NCBI GenBank assembly: GCA_003661385.1
Contig: QMWA01000008.1
Coordinates: 1 to 25,907 of the forward strand
Source: Thermoproteota archaeon
Lineage (GTDB): Archaea > Korarchaeota > Korarchaeia > B14-G2
DNA length: 25,907 bases
Direction: 5' to 3'
The translations under genes were made by a program, and so were the position numbers. Under the pieces are notes generated by a model that saw only the letters and a program-made list of their open reading frames with translations, searched no databases and had not been told where the DNA came from. This document shows positions 6,727 through 14,013 of the stretch, piece after piece. Each line of letters begins with the position of its first letter. The first letter of the stretch is position 1.

Positions 6727-8085
6727 TTGAGCAGTAGCATAGTTAAGAGGCTTACTGAGATTGTCGGCGAGGAAAACGCGATAACGGATCCCCTGACTCT
6801 GATGGCCTACTCCTTTGACGCCAGCGAGAACGGGGAAGCACCGTCGATTGTCGTCAGACCTGGGTCAACAGAGGAGGTTGCTAAAGTCATGCAGGCAGCT
6901 AACGCATCAGGTACACCTGTCATCCCAAGAGGAGGAGGGACCTCGCTTGCTGGAGCAGCGCTCCCCCTTAAGGGGAGTATAGTGCTTGACATGACTAGGA
7001 TGAATAGAGTCATCGAGGTAAGCAGAGAGAACCTCACTGCGCTGGTTGAAGCGGGGCTGAAGCTCAAGAGCTTAAACGACTCGCTAGGAGAAGGCCTCTT
7101 CTTCCCGATAGACATAGGCAGCCCTGAGGCAGCTACAATAGGAGGCATGATAGCTACCAACGCCTCAGGGATACACTCTCCGATGTATGGGTCTACTGGA
7201 GACAGGGTGCTAGGGCTGGAGGTGGTTCTCCCTAGTGGCGAGGTAGTTCAGGTCGGATCTAGGACTTATAAGACGGTCTCTGGCCTGGATCTCAAGAGGA
7301 TATTCATAGGAAGCGAAGGGACTCTTGGCGTGATAACTAAGGCCTTCATCAAGCTTGCTAAGAAACCTAGCAGGTATGTCCTCCTAGTTGGGTTCTTTGA
7401 GAGCGACTCTGACGCTGCTAGAGCAGCATCCAAGATAATAGCTTCAGGCCTCAGGTTTTCAGCCATGGAGTTCATGGACAAAGACACTGTCGAGGTTGCC
7501 TCTGCAAACGGGCCTGCCAAGTCTCCTGACACCGGAGCTGCCCTCTTCGTCGAGTTCATAGGTGAGACTGAAGAGGGGGACGCTGCTAGAGAGGCTGAGA
7601 ACGCTATGGTGGAGTGTAGAGCTAAGAGGGTCATCGTAGCATCTGGTGAGAAGGCTGACAACCTGTGGAAGGTCAGAACCAGCGTCTATGAGGCTATAAG
7701 CAGGATATACCCGCCGTTCATGCAGCTTGACCCATCGATCCCTGTATCTAGGATTCCAGAGTTCCTCTCAGCCCTAAGAAGAATATCGAGAATGCACCGG
7801 ATAAACATACTCGTATACGGGCACATAGGTGAGGGAGTACTTCACCCGACTATAATAGCAGACAAGAGAGACCAGAAGGAGATTATGAGAGCAAGAGCTG
7901 CTGTGAGAGAGATACTTAAGGAAGCTCTTAAGCTTGGGGGAAGCCTCACTGGCGAACACGGGATAGGGGCTTTAAAGAGCAAGTACGTGAAGATGGAGTT
8001 CACACCATATGAGCTTGAGTTCATGAAGAAGCTTAAGCAGATACTAGACCCCAAGGGGATCTTAAACCCAGGCAAGCTGGTGTAG
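6727..8085 (+). CDS. FAD-linked oxidase, GlcD / D-lactate dehydrogenase family
   Basis: The 452-residue protein is a vanillyl-alcohol-oxidase-fold flavoenzyme. An FAD_binding_4 domain covers about the first 210 residues, with PRGGGTSLAGAA (67-78) as the pyrophosphate-binding loop and PEAATIGGMIATNASG following it. The C-terminal FAD-oxidase domain has YGHIGEG (about 364-370) and TGEHGIGALKSKY (GEHGIG about 409-414), conserved in GlcD, Dld and related 2-hydroxy acid dehydrogenases. The likely substrate is D-lactate, glycolate or another D-2-hydroxy acid. The TTG start is the first in-frame start after the promoter. Only 3 bases separate it from the Fe-S gene downstream, which would act as its electron-accepting partner. 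Confidence 0.9.
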   Translation: MSSSIVKRLTEIVGEENAITDPLTLMAYSFDASENGEAPSIVVRPGSTEEVAKVMQAANASGTPVIPRGGGTSLAGAALPLKGSIVLDMTRMNRVIEVSRENLTALVEAGLKLKSLNDSLGEGLFFPIDIGSPEAATIGGMIATNASGIHSPMYGSTGDRVLGLEVVLPSGEVVQVGSRTYKTVSGLDLKRIFIGSEGTLGVITKAFIKLAKKPSRYVLLVGFFESDSDAARAASKIIASGLRFSAMEFMDKDTVEVASANGPAKSPDTGAALFVEFIGETEEGDAAREAENAMVECRAKRVIVASGEKADNLWKVRTSVYEAISRIYPPFMQLDPSIPVSRIPEFLSALRRISRMHRINILVYGHIGEGVLHPTIIADKRDQKEIMRARAAVREILKEALKLGGSLTGEHGIGALKSKYVKMEFTPYELEFMKKLKQILDPKGILNPGKLV

Positions 8086-8088
8086 CAG

Positions 8089-9195
8089 ATGAAGCTTGGT
8101 GAAGAATGGCATATAGCAGCAACATACTGTAATAGGTGTGGAAGGTGCAACACCAACTGCCCAGTGTTCCAGGCGATGGACGGCTTAGAGACGTACTCTC
8201 CTAGGGGGTGGATAGAGCTCATCAAGCTGATGGAGCAGGGGAAGATAGAGATAAACGTGGATACCATAAAGTACGTGTTCATATGCCCACTGTGCTATAG
8301 CTGTGATGCTAGCTGCCCAACTGGAGTAGAGGTCACTAAGCTGATCAAGGACGCTAGAAGAGCTGTGGTGAGCGAAGGATATGTGCCACCAGGCAACATA
8401 TCAGGTAGGATAACGAACATAAACAGGTGGGGGAACCTGTTTGGTACCCCATCCCAGGGGAAGTGGGTCCCAAGAAGGTACGAGAGCAAGGAGAAGGCTG
8501 AGAGCATATACTTCCCGGGGTGCTTGTCCTCACATGTCTACACTGAGATAGCGCTGAGCAGCTTTGGGCTGCTACATGGCCTTGGCTATGAGCTGCTTAA
8601 GGAAGTCAGCTTAAATGGGTGCTGTGGAGAGTACGCTGAGTACTGTGGACATGAGGGAGTTAGGAGCATAGTTCTAGAGGAGCTCTCGAAGAAGCTTGAC
8701 AAAGCTGGTGTAAGCAGAATAGCATCTAGCTGCCCACACTGCGTCATGTCGATGAGAGACCTAGATGGAATAGAAGTGCTGCATGTAGCTCAGGTTTTAA
8801 GCGAAGCTGCCAAGAGAAAGAAGCTGAGGTTCAGGAGGTTTAGGAAAGCAGCGGTTTACCACGACCCCTGTGTGATGTCTAGGAAGCTAGGGGTCATCGA
8901 CGAGCCTAGGGAGCTCCTCCAGATGATTCCTGGCCTGAAGCTGCTTGAGTTCGAGAAGCATGGAGTGGAAAGCTTCTGCTGCGGCAGTGGAGGAGGCGTC
9001 GCGCCTGGAGCTGACCCCTCTATCTCGCTGAAGGTCACTGCATTCAGGATAAAGGAGGCAGTTGAGATGAAAGCTAGCGTCCTGATCACATCATGCCCAC
9101 ACTGCTATGGGCAGTTCCTTGAAGCAAACAGCGAGCTTAATGCCCCAATTAAAATATGGGATATAGCACACTTTGTGGACACGCTAGCTAAGTAG
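8089..9195 (+). CDS. GlcF/HdrD-like iron-sulfur protein with two CCG domains
   Basis: This 368-residue protein has two ferredoxin-type 4Fe-4S motifs, C14/C17/C20/C24 followed by P, and C66/C69/C72/C76 followed by P. Two CCG domains follow: one with PGCL (about 142), NGCCG (about 177) and SCPHC (about 213), and one with DPCV (about 260), FCCGSGG (about 296) and SCPHCYG (about 336). Domain order and length match GlcF, the Fe-S subunit of glycolate oxidase, and the HdrD/LldE-type proteins. It would carry electrons from the flavoprotein encoded just upstream to a membrane quinone or another acceptor. It has no membrane helices. Its 3' end overlaps the convergent aminotransferase gene by 12 bases. 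Confidence 0.9.
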   Translation: MKLGEEWHIAATYCNRCGRCNTNCPVFQAMDGLETYSPRGWIELIKLMEQGKIEINVDTIKYVFICPLCYSCDASCPTGVEVTKLIKDARRAVVSEGYVPPGNISGRITNINRWGNLFGTPSQGKWVPRRYESKEKAESIYFPGCLSSHVYTEIALSSFGLLHGLGYELLKEVSLNGCCGEYAEYCGHEGVRSIVLEELSKKLDKAGVSRIASSCPHCVMSMRDLDGIEVLHVAQVLSEAAKRKKLRFRRFRKAAVYHDPCVMSRKLGVIDEPRELLQMIPGLKLLEFEKHGVESFCCGSGGGVAPGADPSISLKVTAFRIKEAVEMKASVLITSCPHCYGQFLEANSELNAPIKIWDIAHFVDTLAK

Positions 9196-10506
9196 CTGCT
9201 TTATCGACTCCTCTATGATGTTGCAGCCTGCTTCAGCCTCCTCCTCCGTTATGTTCAGTGGCGGAGCTATTCTGAAGCTGCTTAACCCGCATGGGAGCAG
9301 TATCAGCCCCCTCTTGAGGCACTCCCATAGAAGCTTCTTCCTCTCCTCTACTCCAGGCGTCTTCCTGGCCTTATCTGAGACCACCTCCACCCCGATCATG
9401 AGGCCTAGCCCTCTAGCATCTCCGATTAGTGGATACTGCTCAACCCATTCCCTAGCTCGCTTCAGTATGTACTCTCCTATTCTCCTGGCGTTGTCGTGAA
9501 GCTTGTCTCTGAGTATGACCTCTATAGTCTTTAAGGCAACTGCACAAGCCAGTATGTTCCCTCCGAAGGTATTCGAGTGAGCTCCTTCATCCTTGAAGCT
9601 GTATTCCTCTCTTAGGACTGTAGCCCCCATCGGGATGCCGCTAGCCAGAGCCTTGGCGAGCGTGTAGACATCAGGTGTGATATTGAAGTTCATTATTCCG
9701 AGGAACTCTCCTGTCCTGAACATTCCAGCCTGAACCTCGTCATCGATTAAAGCTATCTTGTTCCTATCGCAGATCTTCTTGATCTCCTGGTAGAACTCAG
9801 GTGGGCCAACTACATAGCCTCCCTCGCCTTGAACTGGCTCTAGTGCCATGAAGGCCACGTCATCTGGGCTGACTACGGTGCTTAAGAGGACTTCCTCTAT
9901 GTACTTTGCGCACCAAATGTCACAGTCTGGGTATGTGAGCTTGAACCTACACCTGTAGCAGTACGCGTAGGGGGTGTGTATGACTGGCCTTAGAGGATGG
10001 TATCCCTTCCTGTGGACTATCTTGCTGCATGTTAAGCTTAGTGACCCAAGTGTCCTGCCGTGAAATGCCCCTATGAATGATATTGCTACAGGCTTCCCTG
10101 TCGACCTGACTACTGCCTTATAAGCTGCTTCAACGGATTCTGTCCCGCTGTTCGACAGGAACACCTTTACTGGCTTCATGCCAGCCGGTGAAAGCTCAGC
10201 CAGCTTCTCAGCTAGCTGAAGCTGCTCTGGGTTATAGTAGTCTTGCCCAGCGAAGTGTACTAGGCTGCTTGAGTACTCCCTAATGGTCTCAGCTATCTCA
10301 GGGTGGGCATACCCTAGGTTCATTACAGCTATTGCTGAGGAGAAGTCTAGGAACGTGTTTCCATCTATGTCCTTTATGTAGCAGCCTTCTCCGCCAACTC
10401 CAACTAGGGGGTAGAGCCTAGTGCTCTTTGCAAGCACCTTCTCAGATCTCTCAACAATCTCCCTAGCCTTAGGGCCAGGGAAGCCTGGGGATACGCTAGG
10501 CTTCAT
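9184..10506 (-). CDS. Class III PLP aminotransferase (archaeal GabT/ArgD-like, with Cys-rich insert)
   Basis: The 440-residue protein is a fold-type I, class III aminotransferase. SNSGTESVEAAYKA (118-131) is the cofactor phosphate region, EPVQGEGG (223-230) and IDDEVQAG (254-261) are active-site segments, and TLAKALASGIPMGA places the PLP lysine at K285. A four-cysteine insert with C183, C186, C195 and C199 resembles the insert in archaeal proteins annotated as 4-aminobutyrate aminotransferase, some of which have turned out to be amino acid racemases. The substrate is therefore open: GABA, ornithine or an amino acid racemisation. Whether the cysteines bind metal is not known. The ATG start sits behind a TATA-like box shared with S17e. 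Confidence 0.87.
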   Translation of the reverse strand: MKPSVSPGFPGPKAREIVERSEKVLAKSTRLYPLVGVGGEGCYIKDIDGNTFLDFSSAIAVMNLGYAHPEIAETIREYSSSLVHFAGQDYYNPEQLQLAEKLAELSPAGMKPVKVFLSNSGTESVEAAYKAVVRSTGKPVAISFIGAFHGRTLGSLSLTCSKIVHRKGYHPLRPVIHTPYAYCYRCRFKLTYPDCDIWCAKYIEEVLLSTVVSPDDVAFMALEPVQGEGGYVVGPPEFYQEIKKICDRNKIALIDDEVQAGMFRTGEFLGIMNFNITPDVYTLAKALASGIPMGATVLREEYSFKDEGAHSNTFGGNILACAVALKTIEVILRDKLHDNARRIGEYILKRAREWVEQYPLIGDARGLGLMIGVEVVSDKARKTPGVEERKKLLWECLKRGLILLPCGLSSFRIAPPLNITEEEAEAGCNIIEESIKQLLS

Positions 10507-10535
10507 GCTGTCACATGAGGCTGCAGCGTGTATGA

Positions 10536-10544
10536 TTTAAAAAA
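10536..10544. promoter_or_regulatory. TATA box of S17e, probably shared with the aminotransferase
   Basis: TTTAAAAAA lies in an 86-base gap between divergent starts. Rightward it predicts a start near 10566 and a 27-base leader containing a GGTGA Shine-Dalgarno (10582-10586) before the S17e ATG. Leftward it lies about 33 bases from the aminotransferase ATG, giving a leader of only a few bases. Confidence 0.6.
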
Positions 10545-10592
10545 GTGAGGCAAGCAGGTATGTGGAGCTGAGGAGAGCTCTGGTGAGCGAAC

Positions 10593-10799
10593 ATGGGGCG
10601 AGTAAGAACTAAGCTCGTGAAGAGGCTTGGAATGACCCTGTTTAAGCAGTACGAGGGGATGTTCACAAGGGACTTCGAGCACAACAAGCAGATTGTAGGG
10701 CAGATTCTCAGGCATGCACCGAAGAAGATCAGGAACCAGGTTGCTGGCTACATAACTAGGCTAGTCCGCAGGAGAGAGGAGGGGACTCTGATAATATAA
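10593..10799 (+). CDS. rps17e: Small-subunit ribosomal protein eS17 (S17e)
   Basis: The 68-residue basic protein begins MGRVRTKLVKRLG and continues with FTRDFEHNKQIV and RNQVAGYITRLVRR, the diagnostic core of archaeal and eukaryotic S17e. Archaeal copies are about this length, lacking the eukaryotic C-terminal extension. It is a component of the 30S subunit with no bacterial counterpart, so it anchors the window as archaeal. It has its own TATA box and a Shine-Dalgarno. The stop codon directly abuts the stop codon of the convergent small unknown gene, with no base between them. Confidence 0.97.
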   Translation: MGRVRTKLVKRLGMTLFKQYEGMFTRDFEHNKQIVGQILRHAPKKIRNQVAGYITRLVRRREEGTLII

Positions 10800-11213
10800 T
10801 CAGATTAGATCTTCGAGCTGCGTCTTTAGAGGAGCTAGCGAGAACTTCTCGTCTACCCTCCTCACTAAAGATGGGTCTACTCTCTTGGCTTCTCTCCTGG
10901 CTTCCCTCTTCCTTCTTCTGATATATGCTACTATCCTCCTAACCCCGTCAGCGGTTATGAGTTCTCTGCTGCCAGCCTTGCGGGTGCACTCACTCCAAGC
11001 TGGTGCTCCTGGGGCAGGGAAGCCCCTGAACGTGTAGAATACTGCCAGCGCAAACTTTACCTCAAAGAGGTCTAGCTCACTTAGCCTTATTGGAAGCTTC
11101 TCGAACACCAGCTCCTGAGCCTCCTTGTCTAGGATCTGCTTCAGCATGCTGTCTAATAGCCAGGGCTCCTCAGAGTACCTGTCAACTAAGTGGTCCAGGT
11201 CAACTACACTCAT
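10800..11213 (-). CDS. Unknown 137-residue protein
   Basis: I do not recognise this protein. It is soluble and looks mostly helical. The first 65 residues are acidic and leucine-rich; residues 60-85 hold an aromatic and proline-rich stretch (FYTFRGFPAPGAPAW) with a lone cysteine. Residues 90-125 are strongly basic (IRRRKREARREAKR), suggesting contact with nucleic acid. The frame is supported by an ATG preceded at short distance by a G-rich Shine-Dalgarno-like run (GGGGGGTG on the minus strand) and by a TATA-like element. It occupies the whole space between S17e and the sugar dehydrogenase, and no better frame exists there. A role near the ribosome or RNA is speculation from charge and location. 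Confidence 0.65.
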   Translation of the reverse strand: MSVVDLDHLVDRYSEEPWLLDSMLKQILDKEAQELVFEKLPIRLSELDLFEVKFALAVFYTFRGFPAPGAPAWSECTRKAGSRELITADGVRRIVAYIRRRKREARREAKRVDPSLVRRVDEKFSLAPLKTQLEDLI

Positions 11214-11229
11214 CTAACACCCCCCAATG

Positions 11230-11237
11230 GTTTAAGG
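11230..11237. promoter_or_regulatory. TATA-like core between the unknown gene and the NDP-sugar dehydrogenase
   Basis: GTTTAAGG is centred about 27 bases before the ATG at 11260, fitting a leaderless transcript to the right. It is about 20 bases from the opposite ATG at 11213, so it could also serve the leftward gene. Confidence 0.45.
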
Positions 11238-11259
11238 TCTGATCACCCTGCCCCTATGT

Positions 11260-12576
11260 ATGAAGCTGAGGAGGCTTATTTTAAGCAGAGCAGCACGCGT
11301 ATCCGTACACGGGCTTGGTGTCATAGGGCTTCCACTGGCGTTACTGCTATGCAGGTCTGGTTTTAGGGTTGTTGGGGTGGATACTAGTGAGAGGAGACTT
11401 GAGGAGATCGAGGAGAAGAGAGCTGCAGCGAGAGAGAAGGGGGTCCCTGAGCTCCTTGAGGAGGCATTGTCTAGCAAGAGACTTCAGCTGGTGAGGAGCC
11501 TCAGCGAAGCAGATGAGACCCAGATCCATGTGATATGCGTTCCAACCCCAATAGAGGAGGGGAGAGCTGACTTAAGCTACGTCAGGCAGGCCATGGCTGA
11601 GATATGTGGGCACATGAGTGAGGGAGAGCTTATAGTAGTTGAAAGCACTCTGCCACCGCTATCCTCGGAGAGAATCCTCATACCGCTAGCTGAGGAGCTC
11701 ACTGGGCTAGCTGAGGGGGAGGGGTTCTACTACGCTTACTGCCCGGAGAGAGCTTACCCTGGCAAGCTGATTGAGGAGCTAGTTGAGAACAGTAGGGTTA
11801 TTGGGTGCAGAAGCAGGGAAGCAGGGGAGCTAGCTAGCCTCCTGTACAGGGCGTTCGTGAGGGGAGAGATAGCTGTGACATCGCTCAGAGTAGCTGAAGC
11901 AGTCAAGCTCGCTGAAAACGCGTACAGGGACTTGAACATAGCCTTTGCAAATGAGCTTGCTCTGATCTGCGAGGAGATCAAGGCCCCAGTTAACGAGGTC
12001 ATTAAGCTAGCAAACATGCATCCTCGAGTAAGCATACTGAAACCTGGGATAGGAGTTGGTGGCACATGCCTCACCAAGGACCCTCTTTTCCTTGCATCCT
12101 TCAGCAGGCAAAGCGTGATCAGAGCTGGGAGAGAGATCAACTCCCGGATGCCAGAGCACGCAGCTGCAGCCTTGCTTGAGAGCTTAACTCAGCTAGGGCT
12201 TGAGCTGAAGATAGCAGTGCTAGGAGTCACTTACAGGGGAGATGTTGACGTGGCCGTTGAGACTCCTGTCAGGCCTCTGGTGGAGAAGCTGATTGAGGCT
12301 GGAGCTGAGGTTAAAGTCTACGATCCTTATGTGAGTGAAGGCTTTGGGGCTCAGGTAGCCTCTTCTCTGCGTGAAGCAGTCAGAGGAGCTAACTGCATAG
12401 TCATCGGAGCAGACCACGCTGTGTTTAGGGAAATGGACCTTAGGAAGCTCAGGAGTATGGTGGAGAGGCAGGGACCTGTCGTCTTCTTCGACGGGAAGCT
12501 GGCATTTGACAGGAAGACTGTAGAGGAAAGCGGGTTTATCTACAGGGCGCCCGGCGTCCCACTGGGGATAGCATGA
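11260..12576 (+). CDS. UDP-glucose/GDP-mannose dehydrogenase family protein (WecC-like)
   Basis: The 438-residue protein has an N-terminal Rossmann fold with VHGLGVIGLPLA (dinucleotide loop at 18-23), a CVPTP segment and ESTLPP near 130. The central domain includes KLAENAYRDLNIAFANE and the catalytic cysteine in GVGGTCLTKDP (C270). The C-terminal UDP-binding domain contains VLGVTYRGDVDVAVETP. These NAD-dependent enzymes oxidise the C6 hydroxyl of a nucleotide sugar twice to give a uronic acid; UDP-N-acetylmannosamine is the usual substrate of this archaeal subgroup, but the exact sugar is not certain. The downstream ATP-grasp gene starts within its stop (ATGA), so the two are translationally coupled. 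Confidence 0.88.
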   Translation: MKLRRLILSRAARVSVHGLGVIGLPLALLLCRSGFRVVGVDTSERRLEEIEEKRAAAREKGVPELLEEALSSKRLQLVRSLSEADETQIHVICVPTPIEEGRADLSYVRQAMAEICGHMSEGELIVVESTLPPLSSERILIPLAEELTGLAEGEGFYYAYCPERAYPGKLIEELVENSRVIGCRSREAGELASLLYRAFVRGEIAVTSLRVAEAVKLAENAYRDLNIAFANELALICEEIKAPVNEVIKLANMHPRVSILKPGIGVGGTCLTKDPLFLASFSRQSVIRAGREINSRMPEHAAAALLESLTQLGLELKIAVLGVTYRGDVDVAVETPVRPLVEKLIEAGAEVKVYDPYVSEGFGAQVASSLREAVRGANCIVIGADHAVFREMDLRKLRSMVERQGPVVFFDGKLAFDRKTVEESGFIYRAPGVPLGIA

Positions 12577-13454
12577 GAGTTGGGATAATAAGCCGTAGAG
12601 AGGATGCTTGGCATACAGCTGAGCTGTCTAAGGAGCTGAGGAGGAGGAGTGCTGAGCCCTTCGTTTTCGACTTCCCAGATATGGTGGCTAGGGTCGGCTT
12701 TGGAGCCCCGATATCAGCTAGGGGAGTAGACCTCCTGAGCGAGGTAGCTAGCATCATAGTCAGGCCTATCGGGAGGGGTTCTCTTGAGGAGATAATATTC
12801 TCGATGGATATGCTGCTGACACTGAGCAGAAGAGGGCTTCCAATAGTGAATGAGCCTAGGGCCATCGAGAAGTGTGTTGACAAGTACTATGCTCTTGTGA
12901 CCCTGGAGGAGGCTGGGCTCCCTGTGCCTAGGACTGTGGTGTGCAGGAGCGTTGAGAGAGCGCTGCGAGCTTTCGATGAGCTTGGTGGAGACGTCGTTGT
13001 TAAGCCTATATTCGGGAGCAGGGGAATGGGCATGACTAGGGTGTCTGATAGAGAGGTCGCATGGAGAGTGTTTTCTGCGCTAGCCTTCGGTAGGATGGTC
13101 CTGTACATCCAGGAGTTTGTGGAACATGGTAACAGAGACATCAGAGCGCTGGTCTTAGATGGGGAGGTTATTTCATCCATGTATAGGGTGGGAGGAAGCT
13201 GGAAGACGAACATAGCTCAGGGAGCTAGGCCTGTTACTGTGAGGCTGCCAGAGGAGCTCCAGGAGCTCGCTGTGAGGGCCTGTGAGGCTGTAGGCTGTAA
13301 GCTAGCTGGAGTGGACATGATCGAAGCTAAGGATGGGAGGGTGCTCATCGTTGAGGTGAATAGCCAGCCTGGATGGGAAGGGCTTCAGAGGGTGACGGAG
13401 TTCAGCATAGCTGGGAGGATAGCTGAGTACCTTATCAGGATTGGTAGACGCTAG
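12573..13454 (+). CDS. RimK-family ATP-grasp ligase
   Basis: This 293-residue protein has the ATP-grasp layout: an N-terminal preATP-grasp domain (MRVGIISRREDAWHTAEL), EKCVDKYYALVTLEEAGLPVP leading into the ATP-binding region, the VVKPIFGSRGMGM glycine-rich loop near 142-155, and VEVNSQPGWEGLQ (about 260-272) as the metal-binding E-x-N end. Relatives include RimK, LysX and MptN/CofF, which add glutamate or other amino acids to a carboxylate through an acyl-phosphate. The substrate here is unknown. MptN-like glutamylation of a pterin is one option; joining an amino acid to the uronic acid made by the coupled upstream enzyme is another, supported only by the ATGA overlap. It overlaps the convergent PUA gene by 4 bases. 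Confidence 0.82.
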   Translation: MRVGIISRREDAWHTAELSKELRRRSAEPFVFDFPDMVARVGFGAPISARGVDLLSEVASIIVRPIGRGSLEEIIFSMDMLLTLSRRGLPIVNEPRAIEKCVDKYYALVTLEEAGLPVPRTVVCRSVERALRAFDELGGDVVVKPIFGSRGMGMTRVSDREVAWRVFSALAFGRMVLYIQEFVEHGNRDIRALVLDGEVISSMYRVGGSWKTNIAQGARPVTVRLPEELQELAVRACEAVGCKLAGVDMIEAKDGRVLIVEVNSQPGWEGLQRVTEFSIAGRIAEYLIRIGRR

Positions 13455-13948
13455 AGCTTCGAGTAGAGCTTCCATAGCTTGTCTCCAACGTGATGTATGT
13501 TCTTTATGGCTCTCCCCTTGCTGCTCAGCTTTATCTCATCTGAGCTCATCAGAGCTATCCCAACTGCAATTATGCTACCGAGCTTCTCTTCAGCTACAGC
13601 TACGCCAGCTCCCTCCTTGAAGTCCCTGCTGAGCGAAACTATGCCAGGGACCATGACGTGAGCTCCCTTCGCGATATAGGGGACTGCACCGACGTCTACA
13701 GTCACCTTAGGGAGGTCTATGCTGAACTTCTCTAGGCCTGTTATAGCCGGTATAGGCTCTCCACCAGCTAATAGCAGCACTGGCGTCCTATCTACTAGAA
13801 GAACTTGTGCCTCCTCTGCGTGTGCTAGCTCAAACTCAGAGTCTCTTGCTGATGAGATGAAGTCTGCTAGCTCAGGCCACCTCTCTGAGGCTATGGCAGC
13901 TATCCTCCTGGCCTCCTTCCTCTTTATCCTGTGTCTACGCACACCCAA
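13451..13948 (-). CDS. PUA-domain RNA-binding protein, MCT-1/Tma20-like
   Basis: The 165-residue protein begins with a basic RRHRIKRKEARRIA stretch, continues with a short alpha/beta pre-PUA region (to about residue 75), and ends with a PUA domain at about 77-155, including VDVGAVPYIAKGAHVMVPGI and AVGIALMSSDEI. The order and size match archaeal relatives of eukaryotic MCT-1/Tma20 and the N-terminal part of eIF2D, which bind the small ribosomal subunit. A ribosome or RNA-associated function is therefore likely. The start is TTG at 13948; a GTG two codons later is also possible. It is convergent with the ATP-grasp gene and divergent from the SMC-like gene. Confidence 0.82.
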   Translation of the reverse strand: MGVRRHRIKRKEARRIAAIASERWPELADFISSARDSEFELAHAEEAQVLLVDRTPVLLLAGGEPIPAITGLEKFSIDLPKVTVDVGAVPYIAKGAHVMVPGIVSLSRDFKEGAGVAVAEEKLGSIIAVGIALMSSDEIKLSSKGRAIKNIHHVGDKLWKLYSKL

Positions 13949-13976
13949 GTGACCACCAGGTTTGTAAGTTGATGTT

Positions 13977-13986
13977 CTAATAATTT
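13977..13986. promoter_or_regulatory. A/T-rich core between the PUA and SMC-like genes
   Basis: CTAATAATTT lies in the middle of the 65-base gap, about 33 bases from each start codon. It is the only A/T-rich run in the gap and could act as a TATA element in both directions with leaders of several bases. Confidence 0.4.
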
Positions 13987-14013
13987 GTCAGGAGTACTAG
14001 GCTGGGGCCTACA

